NCBI RefSeq assembly: GCF_013282725.1 | Contig: NZ_CP054043.1 | Coordinates: forward strand, 868,001-932,000 | Direction of reading: 5' to 3' | Length of the DNA: 64,000 bases | Origin: Yersinia mollaretii ATCC 43969 | GTDB lineage: Bacteria; Pseudomonadota; Gammaproteobacteria; Enterobacterales; Enterobacteriaceae | Shown here: positions 37,273 to 46,254 of the stretch, piece after piece | Position numbering within the stretch: position 1 is the stretch's first letter | How the letters are laid out: every line of letters starts with the position of its first letter | Notes under the pieces: model-generated | Database searches by the model: none | Seen by the model: only the letters and a program-made list of their open reading frames with translations | Told to the model about the DNA's origin: nothing | Made by a program: the position numbers and the translations under genes

Positions 37273-38156
37273 TGGTAACGCACCTTACGCTCAACAAAGC
37301 GGAACTGGATCACCGTCAGGCCAATCACCAGCAACATCAAAACCACCGACTGGGCGGCTGAGCTGGAGAGATCCAACCCGGCAAAACCTTCGCGGTAAAT
37401 TTTATAGATCAGGGTGGTGGTCGCCTGCATCGGGCCACCGCCAGTCGCCGCATCAATAACCGGAAAGGTATCGAAAAAGGCATAAACCAAGTTCACCACC
37501 AGCAGGAAGAAGCTGACAGGTGATATCAGCGGCAAGACCAGATTAAAAAAGCGGCGCACTGGCCCGGCTCCATCTATGGCAGCAGCCTCCACCAGTGAAC
37601 GGGGGATAGATTGCAAAGCGGCGAGGAAAAACAGGAAGTTATAGCTAATTTGCTTCCAAACTGAGGCTAATACCACCAGAAACATCGCCTGCCCGCTATT
37701 TTGCGCATGGTTCCAGTTGTAACCCAGTGTGGCGAGGAAGTGGTTAATCAAACCCAGCCCCGGATTGAACAGAAAGATCCACAAAACAGCCGCCACCGCA
37801 GGGGCCACGGCATAAGGCAAAATCATTAGCGTCTGATAGATACGGCTGCCGCGCAGCACATAATCCACCATCGCGGCCAGAAATAACGACACAATCAGGC
37901 CGATCCCCGCCACCAGTGAACTGAAAATCAGTGTGGTGTAAAACGAGGCTAAATAGTACTCATCCTGAAAGAGCGCAATGAAGTTACTCAGCCCCACAAA
38001 TTCGCTGGAGAGGCCGAAAGGATCGAGCATTTGCACCGAATACCACAGGGCTTCACCAGCAGGCCAAAGGAAAAAAACCGCCGTGATGGCCAGTTGGGGG
38101 AAGACCAACAGATAAGGTAGCCAACTACAGGAGAAACCGGGACGGGAAGATGACAT
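37269..38156 (-). CDS. ugpA: Glycerol-3-phosphate ABC transporter permease UgpA
   Basis: A 295-aa permease with six helices and the EAA loop [20 protein letters not shown] near 200. The ATG at 38156 ([17 protein letters not shown]) gives the E. coli length; a GTG four codons upstream is possible and neither has a strong ribosome binding site. It lies 107 bp after ugpB, a gap that contains no strong terminator. Confidence 0.95.
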   Translation of the reverse strand: MSSSRPGFSCSWLPYLLVFPQLAITAVFFLWPAGEALWYSVQMLDPFGLSSEFVGLSNFIALFQDEYYLASFYTTLIFSSLVAGIGLIVSLFLAAMVDYVLRGSRIYQTLMILPYAVAPAVAAVLWIFLFNPGLGLINHFLATLGYNWNHAQNSGQAMFLVVLASVWKQISYNFLFFLAALQSIPRSLVEAAAIDGAGPVRRFFNLVLPLISPVSFFLLVVNLVYAFFDTFPVIDAATGGGPMQATTTLIYKIYREGFAGLDLSSSAAQSVVLMLLVIGLTVIQFRFVERKVRYQ

Positions 38157-38263
38157 AAAATTAACCACTTATCGGACGCAATGCTGATGATCAGCACCGC
38201 GTCTTAACTCAATACCCCACAAAACTATTTGGCGTGACAGGCAAGTACAGCCGCCAAATAACC

Positions 38264-39583
38264 TTACTTATTCGCTTGTTCGAAGCGGCGCAGTAACACA
38301 TCACCCCGCTTCACTGCTGTGTCCAATGCTTCCTGAGGCGTCTTCTTACCGGTCCACACCCCTTCCAGCTCTTCATCAACCACGGTACGAATCTGTGGCA
38401 TATTGCCCAGACGCAAACCCTTGGTGTAAGGCAATGGCGGCTTGTTCAGCATTTGGCGAGTCGCCACATCAGCACCAGGATTCTTGTCATAGAAGCCCTG
38501 CTGCTGAGTCAACTCATAAGCGGCAGTGGTAATCGGCAAATAGCCGGTCTTCTGGTGCCACTCGGCGGCAATCTCCGGTTGGGTTAGGAATTGCAGGAAT
38601 TCAGCCACGCCCTTGTAGGTCTCTTTATCTTTGCCGTCCATCACCCACAAGCTGGCCCCGCCAATAATGGCGTTTTGTGGAGCATCTTTCGCATCGGCGT
38701 CGTAAGGCATCATGCCGACACCATAGTTAAACTTGGCGTAATGACGAATATCCGCCAGCGAACCGGAAGAGGCGGTGGTGATAGCGCAATCGCCATTATA
38801 AAACTTGGCGGTTGACTCATCTTTGCGACCGAAATAGGTGAAATCACCCTTCTTATTCATGTCCGACAGCAATTGAATATGCTTCACCTGCAATGGCTTA
38901 TTGAATTCCAACACCGCATCAGTGCCATCAAAACCATTATTGCGGCTGGCTATCGGCTGACCATGCCAAGCGCTGAAGTTCTCAATTTGAATCCACCCTT
39001 GCCAACCGCTGGCGTAACCACAGCTTGAACCCGCAGCACGTAACTTGGCGGTATCTGCCGCCAGCTCTTGCCAGGTTTTCGGCGGTTGATCGGGGTTCAG
39101 GCCGGCTTTTTTGAAGGCATCTTTGTTGTAGTACAGCACCGGAGTGGAGCTGTTAAATGGCTGGGAGAGTAAATGACCCGTTTTGGCGTCGGTGTAATAA
39201 CCGGCGACTGTCGGCACGAAAACAGATTCATCAAAATTAATATTAGCGTCTTTAAATACTTGGAACACTGGCTTGATCGCTTTACTCGCCATCATGGTTG
39301 CCGTGCCGACTTCGTAAACCTGCAAAATGGCCGGGGCTTTACCGGAACGGAAAGCCGCAATACCCGCCGCGAGGCTCTGCTCATAATTGCCTTTATAGAC
39401 AGGCACAATCTTATAATCGCTATGCGTCTGATTAAAACGATCAGCTAACGAGTTGACCTCGACACCTAACTCCCCTTCCATCGAGTGCCAGAAAGGAATT
39501 TCAGTCACGGCCATGGCATTGGCGCTGAATGCCAAGGTTAGCGCGATACAAATCGACGTTTTGCGAATGGTCTGGTTAAACAT
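38264..39583 (-). CDS. ugpB: Glycerol-3-phosphate periplasmic binding protein UgpB
   Basis: A 439-aa solute-binding protein. The signal peptide [20 protein letters not shown] ends with ANAMA, and the mature protein begins [15 protein letters not shown]. The conserved family segment [16 protein letters not shown] and the [18 protein letters not shown] region line the ligand cleft. It is the first gene of ugpBAECQ, with two Pho boxes upstream. In E. coli livF lies directly next to this promoter; here the fimbrial island intervenes. Confidence 0.97.
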   Translation of the reverse strand: MFNQTIRKTSICIALTLAFSANAMAVTEIPFWHSMEGELGVEVNSLADRFNQTHSDYKIVPVYKGNYEQSLAAGIAAFRSGKAPAILQVYEVGTATMMASKAIKPVFQVFKDANINFDESVFVPTVAGYYTDAKTGHLLSQPFNSSTPVLYYNKDAFKKAGLNPDQPPKTWQELAADTAKLRAAGSSCGYASGWQGWIQIENFSAWHGQPIASRNNGFDGTDAVLEFNKPLQVKHIQLLSDMNKKGDFTYFGRKDESTAKFYNGDCAITTASSGSLADIRHYAKFNYGVGMMPYDADAKDAPQNAIIGGASLWVMDGKDKETYKGVAEFLQFLTQPEIAAEWHQKTGYLPITTAAYELTQQQGFYDKNPGADVATRQMLNKPPLPYTKGLRLGNMPQIRTVVDEELEGVWTGKKTPQEALDTAVKRGDVLLRRFEQANK

Positions 39584-39670
39584 ATCTAGCCCCTGAATGA
39601 ATCTGTATGGCTCACATCAATAAATGGCTGCAGGTGAGCGAAATAAATCATTTTTCTGTTCGAAAGCAAA

Positions 39671-39691
39671 CATGACACTGTTTCATGACAG
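39671..39691 (-). promoter_or_regulatory. Pho box, ugpB-proximal
   Basis: On the minus strand CTGTCATGAAACAGTGTCAT has a perfect first PhoB half-site and a weaker second one. It lies about 90 bp upstream of the ugpB start. Confidence 0.6.
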
Positions 39692-39706
39692 AAATATAAA
39701 TGTAAT

Positions 39707-39724
39707 GTGACGGAGGTGTGACAA
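39707..39724 (-). promoter_or_regulatory. Pho box, ugpB-distal
   Basis: On the minus strand TTGTCAC-ACCT-CCGTCAC matches the 7+4+7 Pho box closely. Together with the proximal box it supports PhoB activation of ugp under phosphate starvation, as known for E. coli. Confidence 0.7.
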
Positions 39725-39990
39725 AGACATGAAAATAATGCTGCATGGAATTTCTTATTTCTCACAATGAAGTACTTTCAGCAGCATCATCCAATTTTTA
39801 TTTTTAATGGTGAGTAAATTAAAAAATAAATTTAAAAAGATTAACTAATGAGAACACTTAACTCATTCCACTAATCCTAATTATAAAAAATGAAATTAAT
39901 AAAACTTAATAGCGCCTAACTCGTCACCGCTTGAGAAAATACTATTTAGCGTGTTAGTGTTCTCGCCGTCCTGTGACGGCCCGTACATTT

Positions 39991-40070
39991 ATTTTGCTAT
40001 ACCGCCCCTTGTTATCATTACTTATAAGGCTCACGGAAATAATTAACACCTCAGCCGCATGGGAAAGCAA
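39991..40070 (+). repeat. Pilin upstream element, copy 1
   Basis: The segment with TTGTTATCATTACTTATAAG, then GGCTCACGGAAATAATTAA and CAGCCGCATGGG recurs, diverged, upstream of the second pilin gene (about 40785-40845). Shorter traces lie before the third pilin (41750-41790) and the usher (42465-42500). It probably carries the promoter of each unit. Confidence 0.6.
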
Positions 40071-40111
40071 TTTTTATTTATATAATGAATCAATTACATA
40101 AGGTAATAATT

Positions 40112-40639
40112 ATGATGAAAAAGACCCTGCTTTCTATTATCACTATGGCTATAGTGACGAGCAGCAGTGCTTATGCTGCTCACTCGGTACAAAAAGATAT
40201 CTCGATTGAAGTCGAGATTGCAGAATCATTAATAATTACAATGAATAAAGCAGATGGCACTCCATTTAATAGTCTAAATCTTACTCTTGATCATAACTAC
40301 TTTGGCACTGGCTATGTCCATTCAGATTCTTCCTTTAGTGCAGCTCCTAGCTACTTGGTCGCCACACAACCCGTCAAAATAACCGCTCTTCAAGATACAA
40401 AAGTTGAAATCTCACTTGCAGAAGAATTTGTCATGCATCACGCAAAGGGAGAAGACAAGCGATTATATCCTAACGTTCACATAGATGACGAAGAACTATC
40501 TCTTCTGAGTGGTTCTGAAATTATTTTAAAAAACAAAGAAAAGGATGTAACCCTAGAAGTTGTTGTTCAAGACTCCGGCACCCAACCAGGAGACAAATAC
40601 ACGGGCATCCTTAAACTTGTTATGGAATACGTCGCTTAA
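40112..40639 (+). CDS. Alpha-fimbrial (CS1/CFA-I-type) major pilin, copy 1
   Basis: A 175-aa secreted subunit. The signal peptide MMKKTLLSIITMAIVTSSSA ends at AYA, and the mature protein starts AHSVQKDISIEVEI. This resembles the N-terminal donor strand of CfaB-type pilins (VEKNITVTASV). The C-terminus GDKYTGILKLVMEYVA matches the family end (GNYSGVVSLVMT). Like CfaB-type pilins it has no cysteine. The ATG at 40112 is chosen because all three copies share ATGATGAAAAAGACC behind an AGG-type ribosome binding site. Low GC content suggests transfer. A CS1-type identity is inferred by eye. Confidence 0.8.
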   Translation: MMKKTLLSIITMAIVTSSSAYAAHSVQKDISIEVEIAESLIITMNKADGTPFNSLNLTLDHNYFGTGYVHSDSSFSAAPSYLVATQPVKITALQDTKVEISLAEEFVMHHAKGEDKRLYPNVHIDDEELSLLSGSEIILKNKEKDVTLEVVVQDSGTQPGDKYTGILKLVMEYVA

Positions 40640-40889
40640 TTCAGTCAAAATATAATAGATGATAGACACACTATAATAAATGATGACCACTAAATGTAAC
40701 TGGATCATCTCCATTTGAGGGAGCACTATTTCTCATGTTAACCTTATTGTCTTCTTGTGATGCTCGCATATTGACACTTTTATAAGCTTCCTCATTATCA
40801 TTGCTTATAGGGTTCACAGGAATAACTAATATCACCCGCATGGGTAACAACTCTATATTTATAGAATGTATTAATTACATAAGGTATCT
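40640..40889 (+). promoter_or_regulatory. Pilin 1-pilin 2 intergenic region with upstream element copy 2
   Basis: A 250-bp AT-rich gap. It contains TTGACA near 40772 with CATTAT 16 bp downstream, a plausible sigma-70 promoter, then the repeated upstream element ending CACCCGCATGGG and AATTACATAAGGTA before the second pilin start. This suggests pilin 2 can be transcribed on its own. Confidence 0.5.
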
Positions 40890-41399
40890 ATGATGAAAAA
40901 GACCCTGCTTTCTATTATCACTATGGCTATAGTGACGAGCAATACTGCTTATGCCGCTCACTTTGTACAAAAAGATATCGTTGTTGAGGCTGAAATCGTC
41001 GAACCTTTAATACTGACAAAAGCAGATGGCTCCACATTCAATAACATACAACTTGAATACAAGCCTGAAAAATGGAATGGGATTGGCTCTCACCTTGTGT
41101 TTTCTCCTGCCAAACTGACAGTTAAGCAACCCATAAAAATAATTGCTAATCAAGGTGCAAGAGTTAAATTATCACTTGCAGAAAATTTTTATATGGCCGG
41201 TGCAAATGGGGAGAACGACCGATTATATCCTGATGTTTTCATAGATGATAATATGCTACAGGGGGTGGACGACGATTACGAATTTACGCCAGATAACAGG
41301 GTGCAGGAGCTGCGGCTTGAAACTGAAGTACCCGATAATGCCAAGTCAGGCGACAAATATACGGGTGTCCTTAAGCTTCTTATGGAGTCTGCCCCTTAA
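40890..41399 (+). CDS. Alpha-fimbrial major pilin, copy 2
   Basis: A 169-aa paralogue of the preceding gene. The first ~50 bp of coding DNA, encoding the signal peptide, are identical to copy 1, and the mature N-terminus (AAHFVQKDIVVEAEIVEPLI) is close. The central part of the mature protein is strongly diverged, while LYPDVFIDDN and the C-terminal SGDKYTGVLKLLMESAP are again similar. No cysteines. A strong terminator follows 40 bp after the stop. Confidence 0.8.
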   Translation: MMKKTLLSIITMAIVTSNTAYAAHFVQKDIVVEAEIVEPLILTKADGSTFNNIQLEYKPEKWNGIGSHLVFSPAKLTVKQPIKIIANQGARVKLSLAENFYMAGANGENDRLYPDVFIDDNMLQGVDDDYEFTPDNRVQELRLETEVPDNAKSGDKYTGVLKLLMESAP

Positions 41400-41853
41400 C
41401 TCAGTCACAACATAATAACATCCTTGTCGTTAACTTATGCAGTTGGGACGAAATTCCCGACTGCAATTTTTTTATTGCTCGGTGTATTTAATTAAAACGT
41501 TTAACTCACAAGTCAACCTCTACACTCAATACGATTTTAAATTAGCAGAGAGTGTAACGTAGATTAAAAGTCACGCCAACTCATGGAGAGGATTAACAAT
41601 GAAAATATAAATTAGACATTCATTCAGTCAATTACTTAAATTATTTTGTTTTCTTAATTCAACAATAGGGACGTTGAGCCACTAAAGGTGTCATGTTAGC
41701 ATAACTTCGCTTATTGAGAGAGGCTGCATTAATAATATGTTATTGACACTCACTATCACCTTTATATATGCAGCTCACAAAAATCATTAAGTAAAATAGT
41801 GCCATTCCATTCAGGAATAAGGCTCCGATTAAATAAAGGACTATTAGGTAATT
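41400..41853 (+). other. 454-bp gap between pilin 2 and pilin 3
   Basis: This AT-rich gap starts with a terminator (41439-41471). It then holds a ribosome binding site GGAGAGGA (41585-41592) followed by ATG AAA ATA TAA (41599-41610), which looks like a broken gene start. A TTGACA promoter-like element follows at about 41742 with TATATG 16 bp downstream, ahead of pilin 3. No intact gene is visible. Confidence 0.5.
41439..41471 (+). terminator. Rho-independent terminator after pilin 2
   Basis: GCAGTTGGGA and TCCCGACTGC form a 10-bp stem with one G-U pair and a 6-nt loop, followed by AATTTTTTT. It should stop most transcription from the first two pilin genes before pilin 3 and the usher. Confidence 0.88.
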
Positions 41854-42324
41854 ATGATGAAAAAGACCCTACTCTCTATTATGACTATGGCAGCATTGGT
41901 CAGCAGCGCTACTGCAACAGCAGAGACTAAAAATATTATCGTCAGCGCAGAAATTCCACATGTAATCACTATGCAAAAAAACGGTGGTGGTGATGTAGAT
42001 CGAATTACGTTAGAACCTGGTTTTGGCAATGCTCCCGCTGATGTTTACGGAGCAAGCGAAAATATTGCTATACGTAATGGCGGCGCAGATATAAAGGTTA
42101 ATATCGTCGGCGACTTTAAACTGCAATCGCTTACCGCTCCAGGCGAGAGAGAATTTACTGAATTGACGGTAATTCTGGGTGGTGAACAGTTGAAAGGTAA
42201 TGATGCTAATAAAATTAAGAGTGGCAATATTGAGCTAGTGATACATGGTAAGAAACCATCAGAAGCGATAGCTGAAGAAAAGTACAGCGGGACATTAAAG
42301 CTTAACCTAGAACCTGTTACTTAA
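41854..42324 (+). CDS. Alpha-fimbrial pilin, copy 3
   Basis: A 156-aa third paralogue. Signal peptide MMKKTLLSIMTMAALVSSAT with cleavage near ATA; mature N-terminus ETKNIIVSAEIPHVITMQKN. The C-terminus EEKYSGTLKLNLEPVT keeps the pilin pattern. The leader DNA is close to copies 1 and 2, but the mature part is the most diverged and lacks the insertion around residue 60. It may be a distinct structural or minor subunit. Its own promoter-like sequence lies upstream. Confidence 0.77.
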   Translation: MMKKTLLSIMTMAALVSSATATAETKNIIVSAEIPHVITMQKNGGGDVDRITLEPGFGNAPADVYGASENIAIRNGGADIKVNIVGDFKLQSLTAPGEREFTELTVILGGEQLKGNDANKIKSGNIELVIHGKKPSEAIAEEKYSGTLKLNLEPVT

Positions 42325-42366
42325 TTATAAAGTCCGTTTCGAAGATACATATCTTTGACTAAGATA

Positions 42367-42396
42367 TCCGGCTAAGTGATTTGATCCTTAGCCGGA
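42367..42396 (+). terminator. Hairpin between pilin 3 and the usher
   Basis: TCCGGCTAAG and CTTAGCCGGA form a perfect 10-bp stem with a 10-nt loop, 43 bp after the pilin 3 stop. No T-tract follows, so it is more likely a message-stabilising or attenuating hairpin, lowering usher relative to pilin expression. Confidence 0.55.
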
Positions 42397-42561
42397 CTTA
42401 ATAGCCAAAAACTTATTTATATATTTTCACACGCAGCCAGTGGATTAAATATTTTGCGATATCACCCTTTGTTATCAATATATAACATGAGCTAATGCAA
42501 GTCGTTAATATATAAAACAAAGCAAAACTGTCTCTATAATTTAATGATGGAATGGAATCCA

Positions 42562-44907
42562 ATGGCAAAGACACTTAAAGTTAATCAAGCAATTTTATCG
42601 GCGTTACTCTTTTCTGCATTCAATTCAGCTCAAGCAGAAGAGCTAACCATAGAACATTTAGTCCCTGAGGGGTTCTCAGCACTTGAGGAGCACAATACAT
42701 TACAAATACTCGGTGTATTCGACGGAAAAACACTACCCGCTCCACTCTCTTTCTCAGAAGAGAAACAACAACTCACCTTTGATGCGCAAAAATATCGTAA
42801 TAATAATATTGATGAGCAGTCAATTATATTGTTAGAGGAAATCTTATCGCAACTGCCTTATTTACAGTGCCAAACGGGGTGTGACTATATTTTATCAGGT
42901 CATAACATCATGTTGGATAAGGTCAATAATGTGATAACGATATCCAATACAAATAACCGCTACTTGATGCCCACTACCACATGGGGGGTAGTACATAACC
43001 AATCTTTTGACCTGCGCATGACCGCCAGAAACTACCGTGCCATCTCTGGCCGAGGGCAAGGTTATATTGGTTTGCCATTACAATCTTATGGCTTTATAAA
43101 TTGGTTTTATAACGCGACACGGTCAAAGAACCATTATCAGTATGGGAATGAGTCATTATATCAGCACCAAACCCAAACAGGGGTTGATAGTTGGTATCTG
43201 CAAAAGAACTTTCAGGCACTCTATTTACGGGCGGGAAGGCAGAATAACCTAGATAACAGTGCGGGTAGCATTCATACCTTAATTAATCCGGCTTTAGACC
43301 AATTCATCACCTTGGGTAGCCAAAGTTATTTAGCCCTTGATGCTCCTTCTGCGGGCAGTCTGGTGTTATATGCCACCACTGAAGGGGATTATGAAATTTA
43401 CCGCGACAACCAACTTATTCGCCGTATTCCCGCACAATTAGGCCGCAATGAGATTGATTACAACCAACTCCCCGGTGGCTATTATCAGGTTGAAATTCGT
43501 TTAGTGGATAATACTGGCCGCATCGTCAGTCAGGAAAGCCAAATCATCAGCAATATTGGCACTCAAACCAATCATGGTTGGTTTTTGACCATGGGGAAAG
43601 GGGCAATACACCACCGCAACAACTCTCCCCATTTGGTGCAATTTGGCCGCAGCATGAAGATACAAAACCTACAAACAAATCTCTCGCTGCTGGCAGACAA
43701 TGCCCACCACTGGGCTGGAGAAGGAAATATATCGCGCCCATGGAGTTTCTCCAACCTGACGATCACCCCCAGCCTTGGCATGATGTCGGGTGAAAAACAC
43801 GGGGGAGGCTATCTGCGCTTAAACGGCGGGAATGCCGCATTGGGGTACTTCTCGGTGGCCCGATATCAGACGCCAGATGTCTCCATTTATGCACCCAATT
43901 ACGGCAGCACCTCTGCCTCTTATAGTCGCCGTTTTGGGCCAACTCAACTCAGTTATCAATTTAATCAATATAAGCACAATAGACAGCACCGTATTCAAAG
44001 CAGTTGGGACTGGCAACGGCCGCAATTCGGTCTGAACCTCTCCCTAGGTGTGCAAAAAGGGGGGCAATGGATCAACCCAATTAGCTCTGGCGCTAATTTC
44101 TTCAGCACTAACAATTACAGTGTCTTTCTCAATACCACATTGTCTTTCCGCAAAAGCAGCGCCAGCATCAACAGCGCCTATGCGCAGCAACAGTTGACCA
44201 CCAGTGCCAATTATCAGCAAGAGTTCACCGACAACCATGGCACCAGCGCGTTGGGTATTAACGGTAGCACCAGCGGGAACACGAATAACGTCGGCAGTTT
44301 TGCTCACCGTAGCGGAAGCCGTGGTGACATGTCAGCCCGAGTGGGCATTGATAGCAAGATAGCTAATGGCGGGATCAGTTATAACGGCATGATAGCCATC
44401 AGCCCACAAGGGGCGGCCCTGGGGCGCAGCAGCTACAGCGGCTCGGCACTACTGATAGAAACACCAGAATTATCAGGGACACCTTATAGCTTCCGAGCAG
44501 AAGGTCATCCGATAACGGGCGAAGGGCTCTATGCCATCCCACTTTCTCGCTATCAAGATCGCTTCTTTATTCGTACCCATAATGACCGCAGTGATCTGAA
44601 TATGCACATTCAATTGCCGGTCAATATTATGCGCGCCCACCCCGGACAAGTTTTTTCCAGCAAAGCCGATATCACTTTAGACCTGCTTTATAACGGTTTT
44701 CTCAACGATGCTAATGGGTTGCCAATCAATGGAGTGATTCAGGAAACGGGCGACACGGTTCACCCTAATGGGCTGTTCTCCATTAGTTCAAATACCATCC
44801 TGAATAGCATTTCTGTCCAAAATGGTTCGACCCGATATCGCTGCGATATGCGCCAGCAACGTGATCACATTTACCTTTGCCACACCGATGAATATCAACA
44901 GGACTGA
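42562..44907 (+). CDS. Alternate chaperone-usher pathway outer-membrane usher (CfaC/TcfC-like)
   Basis: A 781-aa outer-membrane usher that should receive chaperone-subunit complexes and extrude the fibre. Signal peptide MAKTLKVNQAILSALLFSAF ends near SAQA. The N-terminal domain has two Cys (LQCQTGCDY), the plug-type segment GDYEIYRDNQLIRRIP lies near 285, and a long Ser/Asn/Gly-rich beta-barrel follows. C-terminal Cys residues occur in YRCDMR and YLCHTD. The length suits alpha ushers rather than the larger FimD type. An ATG six codons upstream is possible. The chaperone gene follows after 2 bp. Confidence 0.87.
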   Translation: MAKTLKVNQAILSALLFSAFNSAQAEELTIEHLVPEGFSALEEHNTLQILGVFDGKTLPAPLSFSEEKQQLTFDAQKYRNNNIDEQSIILLEEILSQLPYLQCQTGCDYILSGHNIMLDKVNNVITISNTNNRYLMPTTTWGVVHNQSFDLRMTARNYRAISGRGQGYIGLPLQSYGFINWFYNATRSKNHYQYGNESLYQHQTQTGVDSWYLQKNFQALYLRAGRQNNLDNSAGSIHTLINPALDQFITLGSQSYLALDAPSAGSLVLYATTEGDYEIYRDNQLIRRIPAQLGRNEIDYNQLPGGYYQVEIRLVDNTGRIVSQESQIISNIGTQTNHGWFLTMGKGAIHHRNNSPHLVQFGRSMKIQNLQTNLSLLADNAHHWAGEGNISRPWSFSNLTITPSLGMMSGEKHGGGYLRLNGGNAALGYFSVARYQTPDVSIYAPNYGSTSASYSRRFGPTQLSYQFNQYKHNRQHRIQSSWDWQRPQFGLNLSLGVQKGGQWINPISSGANFFSTNNYSVFLNTTLSFRKSSASINSAYAQQQLTTSANYQQEFTDNHGTSALGINGSTSGNTNNVGSFAHRSGSRGDMSARVGIDSKIANGGISYNGMIAISPQGAALGRSSYSGSALLIETPELSGTPYSFRAEGHPITGEGLYAIPLSRYQDRFFIRTHNDRSDLNMHIQLPVNIMRAHPGQVFSSKADITLDLLYNGFLNDANGLPINGVIQETGDTVHPNGLFSISSNTILNSISVQNGSTRYRCDMRQQRDHIYLCHTDEYQQD

Positions 44908-44909
44908 CC

Positions 44910-45596
44910 ATGAAATACAGTAAATTATTATTAAGCACTATTTTATTGCTCGCTCCGATAACCGCGACTTATGGTCAACTAGTGGCGATCCCTGTCCGCA
45001 CAACAGTTGAAGCGCTGGATCAGCACCGCACCGTACAAGTCTATAACAGCGGTGATAAGCCGCTCTATTTGGATATCTCACTGCAACGGGTCGATAACCC
45101 GGGTGTTAGCCCAGAGAAAAAAACACCGATCAGTGAAATTGCTCAACCTGAGATCATTTTTAATCCTAGCCGGATTACGCTAGGACCGAAACAGAAGCGA
45201 GATATCAAGCTGTTACCCTTAAAATCGCCGCAGCAGGAAACCCTCTATCGGCTGTATATCAACCCGGTGGTTGAGACCAAAGTCGTTGGCGAAAGCAAAG
45301 ATCAAAGCAAAATCCATGCGCCGATGACCATCAGTATTGGTTATGGGGTCCTCATTCATCATGTTCCCCCCACAGCAGCACAGACTCGCCATTGGCAGCA
45401 TCAATGTCTGCCCGACAACAACTTAATGCTCAGTTCTAAGGGCAGTGTTCACAGTAAATTCAAAGAACTCATCTCACAGGGTGATGCCAAACTGACTGAC
45501 AGCCTGAATTTGTACCCAGGCACGCCGGTCACCTTGCCAGTGAAACAGCTTAGCGGGAAGGTAGATGATGAACCTTTTACTCTTCATTGCAGCTAG
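44910..45596 (+). CDS. Alternate-pathway periplasmic pilus chaperone 1
   Basis: A 228-aa PapD-like chaperone of the alternate (CfaA-like) class. Signal peptide MKYSKLLLSTILLLAPITAT with cleavage near TYG. The first Ig domain has the class motif NPGVSPE near 60, and the subunit-binding strand region is GPKQKRDIKLLPLKSPQQET. Domain 2 has two Cys (HQCLPD and TLHCS) that could form a disulfide. It lies 2 bp after the usher and overlaps the second chaperone gene by about 29 bp. Confidence 0.85.
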   Translation: MKYSKLLLSTILLLAPITATYGQLVAIPVRTTVEALDQHRTVQVYNSGDKPLYLDISLQRVDNPGVSPEKKTPISEIAQPEIIFNPSRITLGPKQKRDIKLLPLKSPQQETLYRLYINPVVETKVVGESKDQSKIHAPMTISIGYGVLIHHVPPTAAQTRHWQHQCLPDNNLMLSSKGSVHSKFKELISQGDAKLTDSLNLYPGTPVTLPVKQLSGKVDDEPFTLHCS

Positions 45597-46215
45597 TTTG
45601 CTGCCGTTCAGCGCTTTTGCGGCAATAGACATTCAGCCGCATGTGTTGGAGATGCAACAGGCTAATGCCGTGGTGAATGTGATCAACCACAGCTCGGCGA
45701 CTGAATATGTCACTGTTCAGCTGTATCAGATTAATAACCCCGGCGTATCACCTGAGCAAGAGTCATTAACTTTTGTTGGTGAACAGTCACGGCCATCATT
45801 ATTTGCTGCTCCAACCAAGTTGACCCTCGGCCCAAAACAGAGCGGGAGAATATTGCTGAAAGCACTCCAATCACCAGAGAAAGAGCAGATCTATCGGTTG
45901 TCCGTGGTTCCTGAAAAAAACCTGCTGATCAGTGGGGGCCATGGGGCGGTATTGGGTGTGCAATTAAGTTATATGGGGTTGATCCGGCATTTACCCACAT
46001 CGCCACAACAGCAGTGGGAGCACTACTGTATTCGTGGGGTATTAGAGTTACAGAATACCGGTAATACCCGCTTACAGTGGCACCAATTAAAAACCACAGA
46101 CCAAGATATAGATGATTTTAATCTCTATCCCGGACAGCGCCGACAACTGGCCACCAAAGAGATACAGGGCATGATTGAGGATAAAACCTTTAGTTTGCGT
46201 TGCAGTGTGGATTAA
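45568..46215 (+). CDS. Alternate-pathway periplasmic pilus chaperone 2
   Basis: A 215-aa paralogue of the preceding chaperone. Signal peptide MNLLLFIAASLLPFSAFA, mature start AIDIQPHVLEMQQ. It has the shared NNPGVSPEQES motif, LGPKQSGRILLKALQSPEKE strand and two C-terminal Cys (HYCIRG, LRCSVD). The two chaperones have diverged a lot outside these motifs. The ATG at 45568 has AAGG six bases upstream; 45565 is an alternative. Both starts lie within the end of chaperone 1, suggesting coupled translation. Confidence 0.84.
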   Translation: MNLLLFIAASLLPFSAFAAIDIQPHVLEMQQANAVVNVINHSSATEYVTVQLYQINNPGVSPEQESLTFVGEQSRPSLFAAPTKLTLGPKQSGRILLKALQSPEKEQIYRLSVVPEKNLLISGGHGAVLGVQLSYMGLIRHLPTSPQQQWEHYCIRGVLELQNTGNTRLQWHQLKTTDQDIDDFNLYPGQRRQLATKEIQGMIEDKTFSLRCSVD

Positions 46216-46254
46216 AAACTGTGGACGAAAACTGTATATGAAAAAAGGAGCGTT

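Larger units (their letters stand above)
39584..40111. promoter_or_regulatory. AT-rich region between ugpB and the fimbrial locus
   Basis: A 528-bp gene-free stretch between divergent transcription units. The ugpB side has two Pho boxes. From about 39770 the sequence becomes strongly AT-rich with long A/T runs, the type of DNA bound by H-NS, and leads into the first pilin promoter region. I see no regulator gene here. Confidence 0.55.
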
